This document shows positions 53,841 through 61,938 of a stretch of 61,967 nucleotides of DNA, one piece after another (within the stretch, counting starts at the first letter, position 1; each line of letters begins with the position of its first letter). The translations under genes were made by a program, and so were the position numbers. The stretch covers positions 1 through 61,967 of the forward strand of contig CAJXMF010000009.1 of NCBI GenBank assembly GCA_913056195.1, given 5' to 3'. The notes under the pieces were generated by a model, which was not told the origin of the DNA, searched no databases, and was given only the letters and a program-made list of their open reading frames with translations. The stretch is from an uncultured Methylococcaceae bacterium. GTDB taxonomy: Bacteria > Pseudomonadota > Gammaproteobacteria > Methylococcales > Methylomonadaceae.

Positions 53841-55969
53841 CAGCTAACCACCCAGAGCAGAAAGATTAAGGTTACAAAGGAGTATGCCAGATAAATCCGG
53901 ATATTCCCGGTCTGAAGCCGGCCAATTATCCGCGCTATCCCATACACCAGACGTTCAATCGGGTTATAAATCCATCGCCAGCTATGGTCATCCACTTGAA
54001 GTTGATAGCGAATTTCGCTCACTTGTTGAGGAACATCGCTGGATTTCTTGTCAATTTTTTCATCCAGTTCCCAGACATTGGCGAAAATACGACGGAATGG
54101 CATCATAAAAGCCACCGAGTTGTATTGCATACGATTGTTCAGGCCACCATAACCGCAATCCCAGGTTTCAGTGCGTTTAAATTCCAGGGCAGAATTCCGG
54201 CGCAAGTACCAAAAACTAACGCCACCGACTAATAACACACCGAACAAGACCAGAGGTGCCGCATAAGACGCCTGCTCGGCCGAAACCGGTGCCAGCCAGA
54301 ACCAATTAACAGCGGCCACATTCGGCAAGGCATTGCCAATAATTTGAATCGAGACATTATTCAGCAGACTGATTACCATACCGGGAATAACCCCAACCAG
54401 AAAACACAAACCGGCCAATAATGACAATGCTGCCAGCATCCCCTTATCCTGAGTTTCTTCGGCTTTTTCGGCATGCCGACTGCGTGGCAAACCTAAAAAC
54501 ATGACACCATAAACATTGACAAAACAGGCTGCCGCCAATGCCGCTGTCAGGGCTAATGCAGCCGCCGCCACTGGAATCAAGCTGCGCAATACTGCATTAT
54601 CGATTACATCGACGCGCAAGGCGGTTTGAAAGGCCAGCCATTCAGAAACGAAACCATTAAATAACGGCAATGAGGCGATGCTCATACACGCCACTAAAAA
54701 TAATTTACTGGTATGCGGCATGCGTTTAATCAAGCCACCCATGTCATCGATATTAAGGCTATGTACCTGATGCTGAATAACGCCTGCGCCAAGAAACAAC
54801 AGATTTTTAAACAAGGCGTGATTAAAGGCATGAAACAATGCCGCCATAAACCCTAATGCGGCGATTTCAGGATGTCCCTGATCGAGAAAAATCATCGACA
54901 AGCCCAGCACCATAAAGATGACGCCAATGTTTTCAACCGAACTGTACGCCAGCAGGCGCTTCAAATTGTTTTGCATCATGGCATAAAAAATACCGCCCAA
55001 TGACGATAAAGCACCGATAACGAGCAACACGACGCCCCATTCCCATTGAATATCGCCTAGTAATTCAAAACAAAAACGAATAAAACCATACAATGCCACT
55101 TTTAACATGACACCACTCATCAAGGCGGAAATATGTGATGGCGCAACCGGGTGCGCTTCGGGCAGCCACACATGAATCGGCACCAAACCGGCTTTCATAC
55201 CGAATCCCAGCAACGCTAAAATAAAAGCAACAGACGCCCAGGTGACCGATAAATCAGTATCTCGAAAAGCATCAAACGTAAAACTATAATCGGCAGAAAA
55301 ACCGGCAATGACACCAAAACCCAAAATGATGGCAATGGCTCCGACTTCAGCCATGATCAGATAGAGAAAGGCCGCGCGCCGATTAGCCGCTTCCTGATGC
55401 TGAAAGGACACCAGAAAATAACTGGCTACCGACATCAATTCCCAGGCGATCATAAAAAAGAACGCATCATCTGCCAGCAGCACCATGAACATGCCAGCTA
55501 TAAAAATACCGGTAAACAAGCCAAGTACGGTAAATGAATCTTCCTGCTCATCATAATCTTTAACATAGCCTGGCCCGAACAAACTCACAGCAGCCACAGC
55601 CAGGCCAATAATCAAATAAAAAAAGCCGGATAAACTATCCAGACGCACATGCCACGGCAGCCATGGCAATCCCAAAACCAGCTGATCCCGTACTATGCTA
55701 TCTGACACCAATACGCTGAGACCTGACAGAATTGCCGACAGGCCTGCCAGCCCCAGACACAGAAAAACCAGTTGCTGTAACCGTGATTGAAAGCGTGTTG
55801 GCGACAACGCATCGACAAGAAACTTCTCGACGGCGGGCGGCAACCTAACCCCCTTGTCCCGTGCCTTGACAAAACCCGTTGCCAAAACGGCCTGCTGCCG
55901 GATCAGCAATGCCAATAGTGCAGAGCTCAAACTCAACACAACGGCCAGATAAGCTAAAAATAAAATCAT
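53840..55969 (-). CDS. HyfB/NuoL-like membrane subunit
   Basis: 709-residue antiporter-like subunit with about 16 helices. FIAWELMSVASYFLVSF near 170, LGFGMKAGLVPIHVWLPEAHPVAPSHISALMSG near 255-287 (channel Lys and PEAH motif) and FHAFNHALFKNLLFLGAG near 382 are visible. A C-terminal soluble stretch with ETWDCGYGGLNNRMQYNSVAF near 628 is typical of HyfB/HycC. I use ATG 55969; a TTG at 55981 would add four residues. Likely an ion pump module. Confidence 0.9.
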   Translation of the reverse strand: MILFLAYLAVVLSLSSALLALLIRQQAVLATGFVKARDKGVRLPPAVEKFLVDALSPTRFQSRLQQLVFLCLGLAGLSAILSGLSVLVSDSIVRDQLVLGLPWLPWHVRLDSLSGFFYLIIGLAVAAVSLFGPGYVKDYDEQEDSFTVLGLFTGIFIAGMFMVLLADDAFFFMIAWELMSVASYFLVSFQHQEAANRRAAFLYLIMAEVGAIAIILGFGVIAGFSADYSFTFDAFRDTDLSVTWASVAFILALLGFGMKAGLVPIHVWLPEAHPVAPSHISALMSGVMLKVALYGFIRFCFELLGDIQWEWGVVLLVIGALSSLGGIFYAMMQNNLKRLLAYSSVENIGVIFMVLGLSMIFLDQGHPEIAALGFMAALFHAFNHALFKNLLFLGAGVIQHQVHSLNIDDMGGLIKRMPHTSKLFLVACMSIASLPLFNGFVSEWLAFQTALRVDVIDNAVLRSLIPVAAAALALTAALAAACFVNVYGVMFLGLPRSRHAEKAEETQDKGMLAALSLLAGLCFLVGVIPGMVISLLNNVSIQIIGNALPNVAAVNWFWLAPVSAEQASYAAPLVLFGVLLVGGVSFWYLRRNSALEFKRTETWDCGYGGLNNRMQYNSVAFMMPFRRIFANVWELDEKIDKKSSDVPQQVSEIRYQLQVDDHSWRWIYNPIERLVYGIARIIGRLQTGNIRIYLAYSFVTLIFLLWVVS

Positions 55970-55987
55970 ATGTTCACTCAATACCCT

Positions 55988-56398
55988 TTAGTTAAAATAG
56001 GAATGAATCAGAACCCCCAACCAGGCGCACGTCATCAAAACGAAAAAAACCTGCATCAAACGGTAGATACCTGCTTCATCAGACGGATCAGTATCCGGCA
56101 TAAAATAATCCACAATGCCCATCAATTTTTCACAGCCTTTTAAGCGTTTATGCTGTTGCGATATCAAATGACTTAAATATTCGGTCAACGTCCAGACTAA
56201 TCCACTCAGCAACAACCCATAAACGGCAATTTCCCGTCCCCAGGTATTCATAAACATGCCGATTCCTAAAACCAGCATTAAAGATAAAAAGCAAAAAATA
56301 ACCGCAAACAATACGCGAACAAACACCCTGCGATCACAAGCCGCCTGCCGGTAAATTTCCAGTAAAATAGTTAAATCATTTTTATCGGTACTTTTCAT
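55988..56398 (-). CDS. Small membrane protein at the head of the Ehr-like operon
   Basis: 136-residue protein with three hydrophobic segments (about 25-48, 52-75 and 115-134) and a charged loop between the second and third (QQHKRLKGCEKLMGIVDYF). I do not recognise a family. It is the first gene after the sigma-54 promoter and ends 18 bases before the HyfB-like start, so it is probably an accessory or assembly part of the complex. Confidence 0.65.
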   Translation of the reverse strand: MKSTDKNDLTILLEIYRQAACDRRVFVRVLFAVIFCFLSLMLVLGIGMFMNTWGREIAVYGLLLSGLVWTLTEYLSHLISQQHKRLKGCEKLMGIVDYFMPDTDPSDEAGIYRLMQVFFVLMTCAWLGVLIHSYFN

Positions 56399-56446
56399 TG
56401 GTTGTTTTTATCACCAATCGTTTGCGCGCTCAACCCAAACACTTAA

Positions 56447-56462
56447 AGCAATTATCATACCA
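56447..56462 (-). promoter_or_regulatory. Sigma-54 promoter of the Ehr-like operon
   Basis: On the minus strand TGGTATGATAATTGCT: GG and GC with the obligatory 10-base spacing, and G at position 7 and TTGC as in the consensus TGGCACG-N4-TTGCW. It lies 48 bases before the ATG of the first gene, giving a leader of roughly 35-40 bases. The operon's last gene encodes a sigma-54 activator. Confidence 0.75.
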
Positions 56463-56557
56463 CATTTGACGCCATCTGATCACCTCATATAAACCGATGT
56501 GTTTTTCCATTTTACAACTCAACTCATACGATAGAAAGTGTCTTAAAAAATCAAATC

Positions 56558-56594
56558 GGTTCAAATAAACCAATGGCAGCGGTTTATTTAAACC
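56558..56594. promoter_or_regulatory. Paired dyads, candidate upstream activator sites
   Basis: GGTTCAAATAAACC (56558-56571) and GGTTTATTTAAACC (56581-56594) are two GGTT-N6-AACC dyads whose centres are 23 bases apart, about two helical turns. They lie about 100-130 bases upstream of the sigma-54 promoter at 56447-56462, the usual place for NtrC-type enhancer sites. Confidence 0.6.
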
Positions 56595-56640
56595 AATCGT
56601 AAGGTGTAAGTCATCATATTTCTACAGCCGAACGATGATT

Positions 56641-56862
56641 CGCAGAATCACCTTTTCTCGTTCCCATACTCCGTTTGGAAATGCCTGGATGAGACGCTTT
56701 GCTTCGTGTCGTTTGGTTTGTCATGGCACAGCTGGATCTTTCAAGCCATGTGTTCCCACAGAATTTGGGAACAAAAGATCCACTATTCCCGCAGCTCTAA
56801 AGCCGCTCCTACGATGCTCAAGTCACCTTATGCCTCGTGAGAATGACTAAAGTCACGATCAA
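56641..56862. repeat. Intergenic REP/BIME-like repeat, copy 2
   Basis: Diverged second copy of the element at 24268-24425: ACCTTTTCTCGTTCCCATACTCCGTTTGG at its start (shared core CACCTTTTCTCGTTCCCA), then CTAAAGCCGCTCCTAC and GTGACTTTAGTCATT on the minus strand, in the same order. It has an extra segment with TTCCCACAGAATTTGGGAA. It occupies the middle of the 577-base gap between the Ehr-like operon and sulP. Confidence 0.75.
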
Positions 56863-56922
56863 ACCACGTAACATCAGAGCCTGATTATTCTTCAACAAAT
56901 TTTTAGCATACCCTGCTAACCT

Positions 56923-56938
56923 GGCATAATTCTTGTTT
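56923..56938 (+). promoter_or_regulatory. Sigma-54-like promoter of the sulP gene
   Basis: TGGCATAATTCTTGTT keeps GG, CA and TTG in the right spacing, but the GC at -12 is GT. It ends 37 bases before the sulP ATG. If active it would place the transporter in the regulon of a sigma-54 activator such as the one encoded at 45857-47242. Confidence 0.5.
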
Positions 56939-56975
56939 GTAGAAATTACGATTATTGATTTAATGGAGACACATA

Positions 56976-58619
56976 ATGACCGAAAAAACACTTCCGAAAA
57001 CCGGCCTTGCGGGGTTGCGTGAAAACTGGCGCAGCGACCTGCTTTCCGGTTTTTTGGTTTTTCTGATTGCGCTTCCGCTTTGCTTAGGAATCGCCATGGC
57101 CTCAGGGGTTCCACCGATGGCCGGCATCATTTCCGCCGTCATTGGCGGCCTGTTGGTTTCCCGTATAAATGGCTCTTATGTCACGATCACAGGGCCTGCA
57201 GCAGGCCTTATCGTGGTCATCTATGATGCGGTTCATACCATGGGTAATGGCGATATGATGGCAGGCTACCGTTATACACTGGCAGCCATTGTCGTCGCCA
57301 GCTTGCTTCAGATCGCCATGGGACTTATGAAAGCAGGCAAACTGAGTGCCTTTTTCCCGTCCTCAGTTGTGCATGGCATGCTCGCTGCCATCGGCATCAT
57401 TATCATGGCCAAACAGATTCATACCGTCTTTGGTGTAAAACCGGACGCTGATTCTCTGTTCGCCACGATCGGCCAGATTCCATCGTCCATCTGGAATATG
57501 AATCCGGAAGTCGCCATGATTGGCTTACTAGGCTTGATATTGCTGATTATCTGGGACGTGGTGGATCATAAGTGGATCAAAATGATTCCTGCACCGATTG
57601 TTGTTGTGCTTGTCGGTATGGCGCTGGGGCAATTTTATAATCTGGACATAAAACATCATTATTTGATTTCACCAGATATCGAATTGCTGCCACATCATGA
57701 TTTTACAGTCGGTCCAAAATATCTGGTCGCCGTGCCACAAAACTTTATGGATGGTTTTTATTTTCCGGATTTTGGCAAAATTGCCACCGTCGAATTCTGG
57801 ATTGCCGTCGTCAGTATCTGCCTGGTCGGCAGTCTGGAAAGTCTACTCAGCGCCGCGGCCGTTGACAAGCTTGACCCTTACAAACGTTGCTCTGATTTAA
57901 ATAAAGATATAACCGCTGTGGGTATTGGTAATACGGCGGCTGGCCTGATTGGCGGCACCCCGATGATCTCCGAAATCGTGCGGAGTTCAGCGAATGTCAA
58001 CAATGGTGCCAAAACCGGCTGGGCTAATTTTTTCCACGGCGCGTTCATGTTGTTAGCCGTTGCCTTCTTGCCCGGACTGATTCACGAAATTCCGATGGCG
58101 TCATTGGCCGCACTTCTGGTTTATACCGGTTATCGTTTAGCCGCTCCGCGAGAGTTTTATAAGACACTGGAAATTGGTAAAGACAATTTCGTTATCTTCA
58201 TTGTGACCATTATCAGTGTTCTGGCCACCGACCTTCTCATCGGTGTTGCCATCGGGATTGTTTTGAAAATATTGATCCATATATCACGTGGCGTCAAATT
58301 TAAAAACTTTTTTTCAATGGCATTTCATATCAAGCAAACTGACGAAAATACCTACCAAGTCCATATCTCTGGCGCGGCTATTTTTTCTAATTTACTGGGC
58401 TTAAAAAGTGAATTGGCTGAAATCCCGGAAGGCAAAACGATCTATTTTGATCTTAGCGAAAGCGAGTTGGTTGATCATACCGTCATGGAATTCCTGCATG
58501 ATTTTTCTGAGGATTATCAACGCAGCGGCGGTCATTGTGAAATCAGCGGACTCGATGAACACGAACCGTATTCTGATCATCCCCATGCTGCACGCAGAAA
58601 ACCTTCGGATCAAAATTAA
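56976..58619 (+). CDS. SulP-family inorganic anion transporter
   Basis: 547-residue SLC26/SulP transporter: a membrane domain of 12-14 helices (about 15-430) with ALPLCLGIAMASGVPPMAGI near 28-47 and GNTAAGLIGGTPMISEIVRS near 314-333, then a cytosolic STAS domain (about 450-540; TIYFDLSESELVDHTVMEFL). The family moves sulfate, bicarbonate or other anions with H+ or Na+; the branch with a short STAS domain and NTAAGLIGG is often suggested for bicarbonate, but that is not shown here. GGAG precedes the ATG. Confidence 0.88.
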   Translation: MTEKTLPKTGLAGLRENWRSDLLSGFLVFLIALPLCLGIAMASGVPPMAGIISAVIGGLLVSRINGSYVTITGPAAGLIVVIYDAVHTMGNGDMMAGYRYTLAAIVVASLLQIAMGLMKAGKLSAFFPSSVVHGMLAAIGIIIMAKQIHTVFGVKPDADSLFATIGQIPSSIWNMNPEVAMIGLLGLILLIIWDVVDHKWIKMIPAPIVVVLVGMALGQFYNLDIKHHYLISPDIELLPHHDFTVGPKYLVAVPQNFMDGFYFPDFGKIATVEFWIAVVSICLVGSLESLLSAAAVDKLDPYKRCSDLNKDITAVGIGNTAAGLIGGTPMISEIVRSSANVNNGAKTGWANFFHGAFMLLAVAFLPGLIHEIPMASLAALLVYTGYRLAAPREFYKTLEIGKDNFVIFIVTIISVLATDLLIGVAIGIVLKILIHISRGVKFKNFFSMAFHIKQTDENTYQVHISGAAIFSNLLGLKSELAEIPEGKTIYFDLSESELVDHTVMEFLHDFSEDYQRSGGHCEISGLDEHEPYSDHPHAARRKPSDQN

Positions 58620-58646
58620 GCATTATTCTGCTGTACTCTAATGCTT

Positions 58647-58742
58647 ACATGAAACAGGATGGGTAAGACGACATAGAGGCAGTACAAAAAGCCGTTGCCA
58701 AAACAACAGCTTTCGCTGCTGCCTCACCCATCCTGCACATGT
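58647..58742. other. Long inverted-repeat element downstream of sulP
   Basis: The gap between sulP and the DUF2490 gene contains a 96-base structure. Its outer arms are ACATG-aaa-CAGGATGGGT (58647-58664) and ACCCATCCTG-ca-CATGT (58726-58742). The inner arms are GAGGCAG (58676-58682) and CTGCCTC (58719-58725). At the apex is a small hairpin, CAGC-TTTC-GCTG (58707-58718). The right side is continuous, while the left has an 11-base bulge AAGACGACATA. It could be a structured RNA, a terminator/leader or a small non-autonomous element. Confidence 0.7.
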
Positions 58743-58813
58743 TTTGTCATAAACAGAGGCTTTGCTGGTCAATCCAGCATTCTATTCAATCTATAACGAG
58801 GTACTAACTACTC

Positions 58814-59515
58814 ATGAAATTTCTATTACGCATCAGCATCCTTATCTGTTGTTGTGGACTAACGACAGCTTATGCTCAAACCAAAGATATGTTTGGTGTA
58901 TGGGGATCGTTTACGCTGAAAGGGGATTATTCCAAACTATCCCATTCATTAGAAGGCTTTCATTGGCAGATCATGAATCAGGCGCGTACCCGTGATGATT
59001 CAGCATCCGGTTCACACTTGTCCGAAAATCTGTTATTTGTACAAAGCGGTTATCAACTCAATAAACATATCGCACTTGAAATCGGCTATGTGCATGACTG
59101 GATTCATCCACTGCATAAACAAGCCTTTCAGGAAAGCCGGGTTTATGAAGACCTGGTCTGGAAACAAAACCTGGGTGATTTTAAATTTCTGTCCCGCACC
59201 CGCATGGACCAGCGTATCAACCAAACCACTGGCAATACCGGTTACCGCGCCCGGCAATTTTTTAAACTCAGTCATGCGATTCCACAAGTAAAAAACCTGA
59301 GTGCTTACCTTGGCGATGAAGTTCTGTTTTATATGGATAAAAATCATTTTGGCAAACGCGGTTTTTCCGAAAACCGGGTATTAGCCGGCCTGCATTACCA
59401 GGTACAACCCGCCTTCGCTATCAATCTCGGTTATCTTGGCCAGTACGTTGATACAAAAAGTAGTCATAATATATTCACTCACAACCTGACTGCGGGCGTA
59501 ACTTATCGGTTTTAA
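58814..59515 (+). CDS. Outer-membrane beta-barrel protein, DUF2490 family
   Basis: 233-residue exported protein: signal peptide to about residue 22 (CGLTTAYAQ), then alternating beta strands and a C-terminal aromatic end TAGVTYRF, as in outer-membrane barrels. DUF2490 features are FGVWGSFTLKGDY near 28-40, YQLNKHIALEIGYVHDWI near 77-94 and the (L/F)RTRMDQR segment near 135. Function unknown. It is flanked by the inverted-repeat element and a hairpin at 59528-59566. Confidence 0.82.
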   Translation: MKFLLRISILICCCGLTTAYAQTKDMFGVWGSFTLKGDYSKLSHSLEGFHWQIMNQARTRDDSASGSHLSENLLFVQSGYQLNKHIALEIGYVHDWIHPLHKQAFQESRVYEDLVWKQNLGDFKFLSRTRMDQRINQTTGNTGYRARQFFKLSHAIPQVKNLSAYLGDEVLFYMDKNHFGKRGFSENRVLAGLHYQVQPAFAINLGYLGQYVDTKSSHNIFTHNLTAGVTYRF

Positions 59516-59527
59516 TTCAACCTGTGA

Positions 59528-59566
59528 GGAGACTACGGTATCAATCCGTGTAATACCATAGCCTCC
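59528..59566. terminator. Imperfect hairpin between convergent genes
   Basis: GGAG-A-CTA-C-GGTAT pairs with ATACC-A-TAG-C-CTCC, leaving two mismatches. It lies between the DUF2490 gene and the convergent response regulator gene. There is no clear T-run on either side, so the terminator call is tentative. Confidence 0.5.
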
Positions 59567-59573
59567 AGCTCAA

Positions 59574-60146
59574 CTAATGTGTTTCCAGTTGTCGTATAAT
59601 CTCATCCGCTACATCAATAATTTTCCTACGTTCGGAACGCGCTTGTTGTCGCAGCTTCTTAAATGCGGCCTGCTCATTTAATTGGAATTGAGACATTAAA
59701 ATACCAACCGCCAGGGAAAGACTCCGGCTCTGCGACAATGCTTTTTCCAAATGTTGGCAAGTTTCCTCGGCATTCTTCAAAGTCTCAAAATCTTTCAATG
59801 CTGTTTCGATACTTATTTTGAGTTGCTGAAGGCTGCATGGTTTTAACAGAAAACTGATCGCGCCACAGCTGATTGCTGCATCAATAATATTCTCATCCGA
59901 ATAGGCACTTAAAAAAACAACCGGCAAGTTTAGCTGTTTAATCAACATTCTGGCTAATTCAATACCATCTATTTCCGGCATTCGAATATCTAGTAGAGCT
60001 AAATCAAAGCGCTCCTTTTCGATTAACTCAACAGCTGATTTGCCATTCGAAACCATGGTTACATCATAGCCTAAGCTTTCCAATCCTTTCCCAATAGACG
60101 CTAAAATAAGGCGATCATCGTCTACAAATAAAATCTTTTTTTTCAC
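59574..60146 (-). CDS. ANTAR-domain response regulator
   Basis: 190-residue regulator: receiver (about 1-118; VDDD pocket, phospho-acceptor Asp in LLDIRMPE near 52, Lys in LLKPCS near 102) and a C-terminal ANTAR RNA-binding domain (about 135-187; SRSLSLAVGILMSQFQLNEQAAFKKLR..A). ANTAR proteins bind two-hairpin RNA targets and stop termination, as AmiR, NasT and EutV do. I start at GTG 60146, which gives the normal VKKKILFVDDD opening; a TTG at 60203 would add a 19-residue tail. Its kinase is encoded just upstream. Confidence 0.87.
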   Translation of the reverse strand: MKKKILFVDDDRLILASIGKGLESLGYDVTMVSNGKSAVELIEKERFDLALLDIRMPEIDGIELARMLIKQLNLPVVFLSAYSDENIIDAAISCGAISFLLKPCSLQQLKISIETALKDFETLKNAEETCQHLEKALSQSRSLSLAVGILMSQFQLNEQAAFKKLRQQARSERRKIIDVADEIIRQLETH

Positions 60147-60284
60147 TGCTATTTTTAGATTTATAACGAAATACAAAACTATGAAGCAGGGGCTAGGCTT
60201 CAAGATCTGTAGAAGGATTGGAAGGGTATGTGAAATTTAGAAAAATGTAAAGTGCGTCATTAAATACCTACACGAGAAGCTTTA

Positions 60285-61277
60285 CTATCCCGCCCAATTT
60301 AAGCTCGGAAGCAACTCCAGCTGGGCCATCACACCATCGTTCTCAATATTGCTAAACGTCAATTTCATCTGCTCAGTCAATAATACCCTAGCCAGAGCCA
60401 AACCGGTTCCTAATCCCTGATTATGCTCAAAATCAAATTCATCCGGCAACTGACAGGCGTGATTAACAATCGTTAAACAGGCGGTTTTTTCTGGCGTGAC
60501 CGTTAAAGTTACCTTGATCGGTTCATCGCAATCACCGCCATGTTTAATTGCATTTAATAACAGTTCGTTAACGACTAAAGAGACCGCCACCGCATGCTCC
60601 CGATCTACAGCATATGGCTTATCGGTAGGAATAATTAAATCAATATCCTGATTGTGTAATCCGCTCAGATTGCTTGCATAGTTGACAGCAGACTCAACCA
60701 GACTACAAAGATAAATGCGGCCGTCTTTATGCTGGCTTTTCAAACCAAAGGTGATTGCCAATGAATTGATCTGAAACAGGCTTTTAAGTAAAATGTCGTG
60801 TACTTCGGGGTTCTCCATCATGTTGACTTCCAATAGACTCATCACGCCCTGCAAATGATTTTTGATTTGATGGTGGACTTCCCGAATCAGCGTATTGCGA
60901 TAAATATGTTGATGATCAAGCAACTGACATAAATAAAACAGTACCTCGCCAGAGGCATCTTCGACCGGTCTAATTTCATAACGAACCCGATTGTTCTTAG
61001 CTCCCGACCCATTTAAGGTGATATTCCCTGTCAACGCCTGCGAGGACAAGTGCTGCCAATCGAAAACAGCCTTGTCTTCTGACGCCAGAAAGTCATTGAA
61101 ACTGGCACCTTTCCAAGCATCGTTCTCACAATGCAACAGGCGCATGCTGTACCGGTTTAAATCCAGAACTTGTCCGTCAGGTGAAATCTTTATAACCCCC
61201 GACAGTTCAGATTTAAATAAAGCGCCTAAAACTTTGGATTCAATATCGGCTGACTGAGTTGAAATCGTTGAAGACAT
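60285..61277 (-). CDS. PAS-HisKA_2 sensor histidine kinase
   Basis: 330-residue soluble kinase: PAS domain (about 20-130; GVIKISPDGQVLDLNRYSMRLL), HisKA_2 dimerisation domain with the phospho-His in IREVHHQIKNHLQGVMSLLEV near 147-167, and HATPase_c (VVNELLLNAIKHGGD near 248, GLGTGLALARVLL near 297). This is the PdtaS-like class that signals to ANTAR regulators; the regulator gene lies 138 bases downstream. A longer start at GTG 61412 has an unlikely N-terminus, so I use ATG 61277, although no clear ribosome-binding site precedes it. Confidence 0.83.
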   Translation of the reverse strand: MSSTISTQSADIESKVLGALFKSELSGVIKISPDGQVLDLNRYSMRLLHCENDAWKGASFNDFLASEDKAVFDWQHLSSQALTGNITLNGSGAKNNRVRYEIRPVEDASGEVLFYLCQLLDHQHIYRNTLIREVHHQIKNHLQGVMSLLEVNMMENPEVHDILLKSLFQINSLAITFGLKSQHKDGRIYLCSLVESAVNYASNLSGLHNQDIDLIIPTDKPYAVDREHAVAVSLVVNELLLNAIKHGGDCDEPIKVTLTVTPEKTACLTIVNHACQLPDEFDFEHNQGLGTGLALARVLLTEQMKLTFSNIENDGVMAQLELLPSLNWAG

Positions 61278-61494
61278 ACAGTACACATTGAAAAAGAAAT
61301 TATTTGGATTATACTCAACTTTCAGTAATCTGCGATCGATTATTTTAATCCGCCCGTAATCAAGCGGGTTTAACAGATTATCCTGCACCCAGCCCCCGTG
61401 CATTTTAGACACTAAGTGGTTGTAAAGCCATTCATGTGTACTTGAACAACGCTTCCATTAAGCAGTTTTTCATTCAAATAGCTCGGGGTCAAAT

Positions 61495-61938
61495 ATGAAT
61501 TCTCGCCAATCGACTGAACCGCAAGAGTTTGGTCATTCAACGCAAACTGACTCAACACCTGTGTCGAATGAAATCAGTTCGCATATCTACAAACACCTGT
61601 TTAATACCTCTTCTGAAGCCATGGTCATCACCGATGCGAATGCCAAAATAATTGATGTCAATCCGGCATTTTGCAAGATAACTGGTTATCAACGGGATGA
61701 AGTCATTGGTCGCAACCCAAAAATCCTGTCATCGGGGATTCAGGACAGTCATTTTTATGCGACGATGTGGAATCAAATACACAGTGATCAATTCTGGCAA
61801 GGCGAAATATGGAATAAACGCAAGGATGATAAAATTTTTCCAGTCTGGCAAACTATTAATCAGGTTATTATTGATAACCACGTTAAATATTATATTTCTG
61901 TATTTAGTGATACCTGGATTCGTATAATAAGTGCATAA
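61495..61938 (+). CDS. PAS-domain protein, apparently truncated
   Basis: 147-residue ORF: a polar N-terminus and one complete PAS domain (about 28-138; HLFNTSSEAMVITDANAKII, FCKITGYQRDEVIGRNPKIL, WQGEIWNKRKDDKIFPVW). In sensor proteins the final strand continues VFSDI(S/T)EIK into a signalling helix; here VFSD is followed by TWIRIISA and a stop. So the gene seems to be cut, by a frameshift or by insertion of foreign DNA at about 61910, with its output domain lost. GGGG precedes the ATG. Confidence 0.65.
   Translation: MNSRQSTEPQEFGHSTQTDSTPVSNEISSHIYKHLFNTSSEAMVITDANAKIIDVNPAFCKITGYQRDEVIGRNPKILSSGIQDSHFYATMWNQIHSDQFWQGEIWNKRKDDKIFPVWQTINQVIIDNHVKYYISVFSDTWIRIISA

Noticed and set aside
61278-61412. 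N-terminal extension of the HisKA_2 kinase from a GTG at 61412
   Set aside because: The extra 45 residues look like translated intergenic DNA, and the PAS domain starts soon after the ATG at 61277.
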